From contig CACZQE010000080.1 of assembly GCA_902783205.1 (NCBI GenBank), positions 1 through 5,163 of the forward strand: a stretch of DNA of 5,163 bases, in the 5' to 3' direction. Source of the DNA: an uncultured Lachnospiraceae bacterium. Its GTDB lineage: Bacteria; Bacillota_A; Clostridia; Lachnospirales; Lachnospiraceae. Position 1 is the first letter of the stretch. Each line of letters opens with the position of its first letter. The notes beneath the pieces are model-generated. The model was given only the letters and a program-made list of their open reading frames with translations, did not search any database and was not told where the DNA came from. Shown here piece after piece: positions 1 through 5,163 of the stretch. A program made the translations under genes and the position numbers.

Positions 1-1
1 G

Positions 2-2092
2 ATCCGCTATCTCAATACCATCAACCTGGGTAAAGGCACACTGGGTGTGGAGACAGCTTCCCAGTACTACTTCCACAAGAGTTCCGCTGATCTCAACCTG
101 TCAGAGTGCGCGGTCCTGGCCGGCATCACCAAGAACCCCTCCGCCCTCAATCCGGTGGACCATCCGGAGGCAAGCGCCCAGAGGAAAGAGCTGGTGCTGC
201 GCAAGATGCTGGACCTTAACTACATCAGCAGCAAGGATTACCAGACCGCCATCGCCGACGACGTATATACAAGGATTTCCGAAAACACGGCCAACCGGGA
301 AGCGGCAGCCGTCTACTCCTACTATACGGATGCCCTGATCACCCAGATCGTCTCCGACCTGCAGACCAGAAAAGGCTATTCCCAGTCCCAGGCATTCAAC
401 ATCGTATATAAGGGAGGCCTGCGGATCCACTCGGTCCAGGACTCCGAGATGCAGAAGATCGCCGACGATATTATCAATAACAAGAACAACTATCCGGTCA
501 ATACGGAATACTCCATGGAGTATACTTTAAAGGTTACCCATGCGGATGACAGCTTCGATACCTACAACGAAGCCGATGTGCGAAAGTACTTCGCCAATAA
601 GAAGAAAGACAAGAACTATTCAACCGTCTACTCTTCCAAAGAAGAACTGGAAAAGGCAGCGGCGGAATTTAAAAAGGCAATTCTGACCGACGGAGACAAG
701 GTCAGGGAAGAAACCGTCCACTATTCCCTCGAGCCTCAGCTCTCCTTCTCCCTGATCGACCAGAAGACAGGAGAAGTCAAAGTTCTGGTAGGCGGCAGAG
801 GAAAGAAAAAAGACGACCTGGCCCTCAACCGGGCCACGGCAGTCACCCGCCAGCCCGGGTCCACTTTCAAGATCCTGGCGGCCTACGCGCCGGCCATTGA
901 TTCGGGAACCGTAACCCTGGCCACTGCCCTCAACGACGCCCCCTACAAATACAGCAACGGCGTCCGGGTCAGAAACTTTGACAAGAAAAGCTACAAGGGC
1001 ATGACCACCATCCGGGATGCAATCCGGGAGTCCAACAACATAGTGGCAGTAAAGACACTCACCAAGATCACTCCCCAGACCGGTTATGACTACCTGGTCA
1101 ATCTGGGCTTCACCACACTGGTATCCGGAAGAGCCAACTCCGAAGGCGCCCTGGAAAGCGACATCAACCAGTCCCTGGCCCTGGGCGGCATCACCGACGG
1201 TGTCACCAACCTGGAACTGACAGCTGCCTACTCCAGCATCGCCAACAAGGGCACCTACAACACGCCCATCCTCTACACTACCGTGGAGGACAGCGAAGGC
1301 AATATCATTCTGGAGAACAAGCCCGAGCCCAGGCAGGTTATGAAAGAGTCCACAGCCTGGCTTCTGACCGACGCCATGAGAGACGTCGTCTCTTCCGGCA
1401 CCGGGACCGAAGCAAAGCTGACATCCGATATGCCGGTAGCAGGCAAGACAGGAACCAGCTCCAACAACTATGACTACTGGTTCTGCGGCTACACACCCTA
1501 TTACACGGCTTCCATCTGGACCGGCTACGACTACAATACCAACTTCACAAACGAAGGCGACTACCACAAAGTGATCTGGCGAAAGATCATGGATAAGATC
1601 ATAGACAAGAAAAAGCTCAAGACCAAGGACTTCCCCGCCTGCAAGGACATCGTTTCTCAGACCATCTGCGCCAAGTCAGGCAAGCTTCCTCTTGAGGGAA
1701 TCTGCTCCAACGATCCTGAGCACTCCATGGTACGTACGGAATACTTCGAAGCGGGAACCGAACCCACCGACAGGTGCGAATCCCACATCTCCGTCACCGT
1801 CTGTCAGGACACCAACAAGACAGCCGGCAAATACTGCCCCCACAAGGTCACCCAGGTCTACAGGGTAAAACCCAAGGGCTCATCCGGCAAAACCGATGAC
1901 GACAAATATCTCCTGACCTTCGACCCCGACAAGGTCAAATGTACCGTCCACACCAAGGAATGGTACGAAAAAGACCAGGAAAAGAAACGTCTGGAAGAAG
2001 AAAAGAAAAAAGAGGAAGAAAAGAAGAAACAGCAGGAAAAGGAAAAGAAGAAACAGCAGACCGAAGGGACTACTCAGAAAAAGGGAAACTGA
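2..2092 (+). CDS. Class A penicillin-binding protein (PBP1A type), bifunctional transglycosylase/transpeptidase, 5' partial
   Basis: This enzyme polymerises lipid II into glycan strands and cross-links the stem peptides on the outer face of the cytoplasmic membrane. The frame is open from base 2, so the first ATG-like codons near base 47 are internal. The fragment has 696 residues and lacks the cytoplasmic tail, membrane anchor and first part of the glycosyltransferase domain, including the usual EDxxFxxHxG motif. The fragment opens with the end of GT51: RYLNTINLGKGTLGVETA, then YF, ECAVLAGITKNPSALNP and an R-x-x-VL-x-KM type segment (bases 2-215). The transpeptidase domain spans roughly bases 745-1590. 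Its nucleophile motif STFK is at 860-871, SNN at 1031-1039 and KTGT at 1445-1456, all intact, so the domain looks catalytically competent. Beyond it is a segment with seven Cys (about 1635-1950) that includes TEYFEAGTEPTDRC. A 42-residue Lys/Glu/Gln-rich tail (1964-2089) ends the protein. Family assignment is secure. Whether it would be named ponA or pbp1A depends on the missing N-terminus. Confidence 0.96.
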   Translation: MRYLNTINLGKGTLGVETASQYYFHKSSADLNLSECAVLAGITKNPSALNPVDHPEASAQRKELVLRKMLDLNYISSKDYQTAIADDVYTRISENTANREAAAVYSYYTDALITQIVSDLQTRKGYSQSQAFNIVYKGGLRIHSVQDSEMQKIADDIINNKNNYPVNTEYSMEYTLKVTHADDSFDTYNEADVRKYFANKKKDKNYSTVYSSKEELEKAAAEFKKAILTDGDKVREETVHYSLEPQLSFSLIDQKTGEVKVLVGGRGKKKDDLALNRATAVTRQPGSTFKILAAYAPAIDSGTVTLATALNDAPYKYSNGVRVRNFDKKSYKGMTTIRDAIRESNNIVAVKTLTKITPQTGYDYLVNLGFTTLVSGRANSEGALESDINQSLALGGITDGVTNLELTAAYSSIANKGTYNTPILYTTVEDSEGNIILENKPEPRQVMKESTAWLLTDAMRDVVSSGTGTEAKLTSDMPVAGKTGTSSNNYDYWFCGYTPYYTASIWTGYDYNTNFTNEGDYHKVIWRKIMDKIIDKKKLKTKDFPACKDIVSQTICAKSGKLPLEGICSNDPEHSMVRTEYFEAGTEPTDRCESHISVTVCQDTNKTAGKYCPHKVTQVYRVKPKGSSGKTDDDKYLLTFDPDKVKCTVHTKEWYEKDQEKKRLEEEKKKEEEKKKQQEKEKKKQQTEGTTQKKGN

Positions 2093-2135
2093 ATCTCCGG
2101 CCGGCAAAATAAAATTTCATCACAAACAACATAAT

Positions 2136-2333
2136 AAAAGCCCTGTGTATATCTCAGGATGCAGGTTGAGCAATCGGATTGCTGTTCGCGCTCATATAAT
2201 CTGTCTCTAAAGGGAATCAGCAGCGCAAACTCGCTTGCGCTCGGACAAGCTTGCTGATTCCACGACAGCTTATATTCGCTGACAGCAATAACCGCTTCCT
2301 CAAACAGCACCTTAAGATATACACAGGGCTTTT
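2136..2333. repeat. 198-bp long imperfect palindrome (possible MITE-like or dispersed intergenic repeat)
   Basis: The outer arms, 2136-2154 and 2315-2333, are a perfect 19-bp inverted repeat (AAAAGCCCTGTGTATATCT and its complement). Pairing continues inward with interruptions: ATTGCTGT (2178-2185) with ACAGCAAT (2282-2289), ATATAA (2194-2199) with TTATAT (2270-2275), CTGTC (2201-2205) with GACAG (2264-2268), and GGAATCAGCA (2213-2222) with TGCTGATTCC (2252-2261). The apical 29 bases hold a small GCGCAA/TTGCGC hairpin (2223-2240). Either strand could therefore fold into one long hairpin. It lies between two convergent genes. I see no transposase and no clear target-site duplication, so calling it a MITE is inference. 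The remaining bases of this gap (2093-2135 and 2334-2436) show only T-rich flanks and no convincing gene. Confidence 0.85.
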
Positions 2334-2349
2334 TTATTCTGTTTTTTTA
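2136..2349. terminator. Putative bidirectional intrinsic terminator between the PBP gene and truA
   Basis: On the plus strand the right arm of the palindrome ends in GGGC followed by six T, then ATTCTG and seven more T. This is a good U-tract 44 bases or more after the PBP stop codon. On the minus strand the left arm ends in GGGC followed by TTTTATTAT, serving truA transcripts that arrive from the other side. GC pairs adjoining U-runs at both ends fit a shared terminator for convergent genes. The very long arm and large interior are unusual for an intrinsic terminator, so the exact stem used is uncertain. Confidence 0.65.
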
Positions 2350-2436
2350 TAATCTTTTATTTCCGGTCGGAGATGCAGGAATCCATGTATGTACACGCCA
2401 GGCCTTCATGTTTTTCCTTTTCATTCGGCCGGAGCT

Positions 2437-3174
2437 TCAGTAGTCCACTTTTTCCAGGCACAGTCCCTGGGGCGGGGCGGTAGGTCCGGCCTTGCTTCTG
2501 TCCCTTGCTTCTATGATGGCAGGGATGTCTTCGGGCCGGAGTTTCCCTTTTCCGACTTCCAATAGTGTCCCTGTCATGATCCGGACCATGTTCTGAAGGA
2601 AGCCGGTTCCGTGGAAGTCAAAGTAGATATAGCCGCCTTTGCGGATGATGTCAATCCTGTCGACGATCCGGACGGTGGATTTCTTCATGTGGGAGTTTCC
2701 GCAGAAGCTTTTATAGTCCAGCTTGCCGGTCATGTATTCCGCCGCTTTCTGCATGGCTTCCACATCGGGACGGTAGTCCAGGACTGTCACGTATTTTCTC
2801 TGGAAGACGGGCTTTACCGGTCCGTCGAAGCAGGTGTAGCGGTAGAGCTTCCCGACTGCCTTATATCTTGCATGGAAGCGGGGCGCCGCTTCTCTCACAT
2901 CCCGGACTGCTATGTCCTGGGGCAGGTAGCGGTTCATGTAATCCCGGATCTGGTCCGGGCTCATGGAGACATCCAGATGGACGTTGGCCACCATTGCTTT
3001 TGCGTGGACGCCGGCATCGGTTCTTCCCGCGCCGGTTACCGGAATATCGCAGCCGCACATGCGGGAGAGGACCTGTTCCAGTCTTCCCTGGATGGTGTCC
3101 CGGTCCGGCTGGTGTTCCCAGCCGTAGTACCTGCTGCCGTCATAACAGATTGTCATTTTATAATTCTTTTTCAT
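2437..3174 (-). CDS. truA: tRNA pseudouridine synthase A
   Basis: TruA isomerises uridine to pseudouridine at positions 38-40 of the anticodon stem-loop of many tRNAs, acting in the cytoplasm. The 245-residue length is normal for the family. The catalytic motif GRTDAGVHA is at residues 50-58, with the nucleophilic Asp at 53. Other family signatures are YDGSRYYGW near the N-terminus (11-19), RFHARY (99-104), LYRYTCFDGP (110-119), GFLQNMVRIMTGTLLEVGKG (191-210) and AGPTAPPQGLCL (229-240). The ATG at 3174 is preceded only by a weak purine stretch (AAAGAAAG), and a second Met at residue 7 is an alternative start. It is co-directional with the TPR gene upstream (95-base gap) and convergent with the PBP gene. 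Its N-terminal motif reads GWEHQ, where I expect Gln after GW in classical TruA. Clostridia often carry more than one TruA homologue, so this may be a paralogue. Confidence 0.95.
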   Translation of the reverse strand: MKKNYKMTICYDGSRYYGWEHQPDRDTIQGRLEQVLSRMCGCDIPVTGAGRTDAGVHAKAMVANVHLDVSMSPDQIRDYMNRYLPQDIAVRDVREAAPRFHARYKAVGKLYRYTCFDGPVKPVFQRKYVTVLDYRPDVEAMQKAAEYMTGKLDYKSFCGNSHMKKSTVRIVDRIDIIRKGGYIYFDFHGTGFLQNMVRIMTGTLLEVGKGKLRPEDIPAIIEARDRSKAGPTAPPQGLCLEKVDY

Positions 3175-3215
3175 GATTCTTTCTTTGCCGCGATGTTCCG
3201 GCGGTGAAATGGGAT

Positions 3216-3246
3216 AGCCCGCAGGCGCTTTCGCTTCCTGCGGGCT
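3216..3246 (-). terminator. GC-rich hairpin between the TPR gene and truA, weak terminator or mRNA 3'-end element
   Basis: AGCCCGCAGG (3216-3225) and CCTGCGGGCT (3237-3246) form a perfect 10-bp stem with an 11-base loop. On the minus-strand transcript the loop reads AAGCGAAAGCG, which can close as GC-GAAA-GC, a GNRA-type tetraloop. It sits 23 bases after the TPR gene stop. What follows on the transcript is AUCCCAUUUCACC, a poor U-tract, so termination is probably partial. It could instead be a processing or stability hairpin inside an operon. On the plus strand the following TTTATGGTTTTT looks more terminator-like, but no plus-strand gene ends there. Confidence 0.55.
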
Positions 3247-3269
3247 TTATGGTTTTTCCTGTCACTTTA

Positions 3270-4733
3270 TCAGTTCTGCTGGCTGGTGGTTTCTGTATTT
3301 TCTTCCTTATTTCCGCCGTTCTGCTGTTCTGCCCAGTCAGCTGCTGCCTTCTTTGCATCTTCCTCGACCATCTCCAGTCCGATGCTGGCGCTGTCGTGTA
3401 CCAGCTTGGCATCATCGGATTCGTTGATGATCTTGTAGAAGTGCTCACGTCCGTTGTTGTTCTTGTTAAGTGTCTTCTCACAGCGGGCGATGTAGTAGAG
3501 GGTCTCGTAGTTCTCCTCATACTTGTAGGAGAGGTTCAGATCCTTTAAGGCATCCTCGTACTTGTATGTGTCAAAGAGCTGCTTTCCGCTCGCGAAGAGC
3601 TGCTGTGCGGCATTGGGGAAAGCTGTTTCGCTCATTTCCTTATACATGTTCTTGGATGTCTTGGAGGGAAGAGAATCCTTTTCTACTTTCTTCAGATACT
3701 TGGCGCATTCCACGTAATCGTTCTGATAGAAAGCCTTGCTGGCTTTCAGAAGGCTGTCGTACATGCTGTCCTTGCCCTTGGTTCCTTCATAGATGGAAAG
3801 GCTCTTGGACAGTTTCTTGTTCTCTTCTTCCAGGGTCTGCTTGTCACTCTTTAAGTCGCTGATCTCGGCGTCTTTTTCGTTGACAGTCTGTTTATACTCT
3901 TTCTTCAGGTTGTTGTAGTCTACGCTGACTCCGGCTTTTACGCTGGGGATGACAAGGACGAACATGGCGATTACGCCGATGGCAAGTCCGATCAGCATGT
4001 AGACGAACTGCTTCCAGGTCTCCTTGCTGGGATCTTCATAGTGGTCTACCGGCTTGACATTTTTCAGGTTGTCATTGTCCGGCTTCATATCCTCTGTGCG
4101 GATTCTTTCCACGGAAGTGGACGGATCCTGGCCCAGCTCCTGGAGATAGTGGCGGGCTGTTGTGTTGAACTGGTCGACCGCCAGGGCATTGTTCAGATCA
4201 TTCTTGGCCGCCTCATTGTCGCCGGCTCTTAAGTGGAGCAGGGCAAAGAGCAGATGGCCTCTTACAAAGTTGGGCGTCAGGCTCAGTACTTTCTTGATCT
4301 GGATCATGGCAAGGTCATCGCTGCCCTGCTTTGCGTAGGACAGAGCCAGATTGAACTTCTTGGCTGATTCGTTGATGACCTCGAATACTGCCGGATGCTC
4401 TTCCATCTCTCTGACATAGAGGGAGGCGATGTTGTCCTCCATGGGGTTGAGCTTTTCGCTGATCTTCCACTGGATGTAGGCCTTTCCGCCTTCTCCCATC
4501 TCGTGGTAGACGATTCCCAGCAGGTTTCTTGCGTTTTTATGTTCTTTATTATACGATAATGCTTTTTTCAGATATGCCTCGGCTCCGAACAAGTCGCGCA
4601 TCTGGGCTTTCTCCAGGCCAAGGTTGTAGTAGTAATCTGCCGTATTGCGGGCTTTGCCTATGTGCTTGTTGTCAAAGCCGCAGCTACTGCAGAATTCCGT
4701 GCCCAGATTTCTGCCGCAATTAATACATTTCAT
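3270..4733 (-). CDS. Zinc-ribbon / TPR / single-pass membrane protein of unknown function
   Basis: This 487-residue protein has no function I recognise, but its layout is clear. An N-terminal zinc ribbon has Cys at 3, 6, 15 and 18 (CxxC-8-CxxC). Helical TPR-like repeats follow at about 32-96 (YYYNLGLEKA, AEAYLKKALS, ARNLLGIVYHEMG) and 124-200 (KFNLALSYAKQG, AMIQIKKVLSLTP, LLFALLHLRAGDNEAAKNDL). After a polar linker, one transmembrane helix lies at about 243-264. A coiled coil follows at about 272-313, then a second TPR-like block at 324-435 (SLLKASKAFYQNDYVECAKY, YKYEDALKDLNLSYKY) and a polar Asn/Gln/Glu-rich tail. By analogy the zinc ribbon and first TPRs are probably cytoplasmic and the rest outside, suggesting a scaffold or envelope protein. 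The ATG at 4733 is chosen because AGGAGG (4740-4745) precedes it by six bases. The frame opens further to a TTG at 4760, but that has no supporting ribosome-binding site. The preceding small ORF ends 27 bases upstream. Confidence 0.9.
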   Translation of the reverse strand: MKCINCGRNLGTEFCSSCGFDNKHIGKARNTADYYYNLGLEKAQMRDLFGAEAYLKKALSYNKEHKNARNLLGIVYHEMGEGGKAYIQWKISEKLNPMEDNIASLYVREMEEHPAVFEVINESAKKFNLALSYAKQGSDDLAMIQIKKVLSLTPNFVRGHLLFALLHLRAGDNEAAKNDLNNALAVDQFNTTARHYLQELGQDPSTSVERIRTEDMKPDNDNLKNVKPVDHYEDPSKETWKQFVYMLIGLAIGVIAMFVLVIPSVKAGVSVDYNNLKKEYKQTVNEKDAEISDLKSDKQTLEEENKKLSKSLSIYEGTKGKDSMYDSLLKASKAFYQNDYVECAKYLKKVEKDSLPSKTSKNMYKEMSETAFPNAAQQLFASGKQLFDTYKYEDALKDLNLSYKYEENYETLYYIARCEKTLNKNNNGREHFYKIINESDDAKLVHDSASIGLEMVEEDAKKAAADWAEQQNGGNKEENTETTSQQN

Positions 4734-4739
4734 AGAAAA

Positions 4740-4745
4740 CCTCCT
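4740..4745 (-). promoter_or_regulatory. Shine-Dalgarno AGGAGG fixing the start of the TPR gene
   Basis: On the minus strand AGGAGG is followed by six bases (TTTTCT) and then the ATG at 4733. This match and spacing favour the MKCINCG start over the longer TTG-initiated version beginning at 4760. Confidence 0.85.
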
Positions 4746-4760
4746 GTCCCGGCCGGACAA

Positions 4761-4916
4761 TTATCCGTTATTCTGATTTCGGTTCTTCAGTTCCTCAACA
4801 AGCTCGGCTACAAGGTCTGTTACGTCCTTGATATCATCGTCAAACAGTTCACCGTCACCGACTTCTACACCTACAGCAGGTTTGAATTTCTTTAATTCCA
4901 TATCAAAATCTATCAT
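4761..4916 (-). CDS. Small acidic hypothetical protein, 51 residues
   Basis: I do not recognise a named family. The protein begins MIDFDMELKKFKPAVGVEVG and continues through GELFDDDIKDVTDLVAELVEELKNRN to a polar end. It has 14 Asp/Glu against 6 Lys/Arg, with a net charge near -8. The second half (about residues 29-46) has an amphipathic helix pattern with hydrophobic positions I, V, L, V, L, V and L. There is no signal peptide, membrane segment or Cys. The start is supported by GAGGA (4921-4925) four bases before the ATG at 4916. It lies 127 bases after the valS stop and 27 bases before the TPR gene start in the same direction, which suggests co-transcription with the TPR gene and possibly a joint role. 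From memory, similar short MIDFD-type proteins occur beside TPR genes in Lachnospiraceae. That is recollection, not a search result. Confidence 0.8.
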   Translation of the reverse strand: MIDFDMELKKFKPAVGVEVGDGELFDDDIKDVTDLVAELVEELKNRNQNNG

Positions 4917-4942
4917 AAAGTCCTCACTTTCCAAATGCAGTA

Positions 4943-5026
4943 CTTATCAATTCATAAGTGATTATTTCAATATATGACCGGAATCAACTTTCCTGGTCGC
5001 AATATCATAATAACTGTATTGATAAG
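4943..5026. repeat. AT-rich imperfect palindrome of about 84 bp in the leader between valS and the small ORF
   Basis: CTTATCAAT (4943-4951) and ATTGATAAG (5018-5026) are perfect 9-bp inverted ends. The centre holds GACCGGAA (4976-4983) pairing with TTCC-T-GGTC (4990-4998), an 8-bp stem with one bulged T and a six-base loop. Between them, AGTGATTAT on one arm matches AGTTATTAT on the complement of the other at eight of nine positions. The whole stretch could fold into one interrupted hairpin. It may help end valS transcripts, act as a structured 5' leader, or be a decayed inverted repeat. No U-tract follows it on the minus strand. Confidence 0.55.
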
Positions 5027-5035
5027 AAAAATCAA
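5007..5035 (-). promoter_or_regulatory. Putative sigma-A promoter for the small ORF / TPR operon
   Basis: On the minus strand TTGATT (5030-5035) and TATTAT (5007-5012) are separated by 17 bases. This matches four of six and five of six consensus positions at the ideal spacing. The expected transcription start near base 5000 leaves a leader of roughly 80 bases that carries most of the palindrome. The region is AT-rich, so chance matches are likely. A weaker alternative is TTGAAA (4965-4970) with GATAAG (4943-4948) at 16-base spacing. Read-through from valS is also possible. Confidence 0.45.
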
Positions 5036-5043
5036 TCTATATT

Positions 5044-5163
5044 CTATCTTTTTGCATATTTATCAAGCTGTGCCAGACGTTCCTTTACCTGAGCGGCCAT
5101 TGCAGTATATTTGGAGAGTTTCTCCCTCTCTGCTTCTACTTTGGCAGCCGGTGCCTTGCTTAC
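5044..5163 (-). CDS. valS: Valyl-tRNA synthetase, C-terminal end (5' truncated by the window)
   Basis: ValRS attaches valine to tRNA-Val in the cytoplasm. Only the last 39 residues and the TAG stop (5044-5046) are in the window. They read VSKAPAAKVEAEREKLSKYT, followed by AMAAQVKERLAQLDKYAKR. This matches the C-terminal coiled-coil arm of ValRS, where an F-V-x-x-A-P-x-x-V/K-V-x-x-E-x-x-K-L pattern leads into a charged helix that contacts tRNA. The catalytic HIGH and KMSKS regions lie outside. The frame has no stop up to the window edge. Identification rests on this short but characteristic tail. A class I relative such as LeuRS or IleRS lacks this ending. Confidence 0.88.
   Translation of the reverse strand, partial: VSKAPAAKVEAEREKLSKYTAMAAQVKERLAQLDKYAKR

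Noticed and set aside
620..1567. Long minus-strand frame opposite the PBP gene (315 codons)
   Set aside because: It is a shadow of the PBP coding strand: Gly/Val/Cys-rich with no recognisable motif, while the plus frame has all catalytic motifs.
1970..2070. Purine-rich AAGAAGAAA tract as a DNA repeat
   Set aside because: It is explained by the Lys/Glu/Gln-rich coding tail of the PBP and shows no regular unit beyond codon usage.
47..2092. PBP start at the apparent GTG/ATG-like codon at base 47
   Set aside because: The frame is open to base 2 and the upstream codons encode RYLNTINLGKGTLG, a conserved GT51 motif, so the true start is before the window.
2611..3207. Plus-strand frames opposite truA
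   Set aside because: They are antisense shadows of a clear truA gene, with no ribosome-binding site or family features.
4734..4760. Nine-residue N-terminal extension of the TPR protein from a TTG at 4760
   Set aside because: The AGGAGG at 4740-4745 lies inside it and is correctly spaced for the ATG at 4733, and the zinc ribbon begins right after that Met.
4917..5043. T-box or other riboswitch leader after valS
   Set aside because: I could not find a T-box consensus (such as AGGGTGGNACCGCG) or another known aptamer core. Only AT-rich inverted repeats and promoter-like hexamers are visible.

Overview
The window reads as a moderately GC-rich Clostridia genome, most likely from a Lachnospiraceae-type gut anaerobe. 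This is inferred from three things: the style of the class A penicillin-binding protein (Cys-rich extracellular C-terminus and Lys/Glu-rich tail), good AGGAGG-type ribosome-binding sites, and a valS - small acidic ORF - zinc-ribbon/TPR membrane protein - truA order. No species can be named from the sequence alone.

Layout. Bases 2-2092 (+) hold the 3' three quarters or so of a bifunctional peptidoglycan synthase (PBP1A-type), whose start lies before the window. It faces a minus-strand cluster that reads leftward from the right edge: the last 39 codons of valS (5044-5163), a 51-residue acidic hypothetical protein (4761-4916), a 487-residue zinc-ribbon/TPR/transmembrane protein (3270-4733) and truA (2437-3174). 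The two transcription units converge on a 344-base gap. That gap is dominated by a 198-bp imperfect palindrome (2136-2333) with perfect 19-bp ends and T-runs on both sides. It probably terminates both units and may be a miniature mobile or dispersed repeat.

The 127-base gap between valS and the small ORF is AT-rich. It contains a plausible sigma-A promoter (TTGATT-17-TATTAT) and a second, weaker imperfect palindrome of about 84 bp. The small ORF and the TPR gene are 27 bases apart, each with its own Shine-Dalgarno sequence, and probably form an operon. A GC-rich hairpin separates the TPR gene from truA.

Functionally this is mostly housekeeping: cell-wall synthesis, tRNA charging and tRNA modification. 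The uncharacterised part is the small acidic protein plus the membrane TPR protein. No defence system, CRISPR array, tRNA, rRNA or intact transposase is visible. The items most worth a second look are the two palindromic intergenic elements and the two-gene unit of unknown function.
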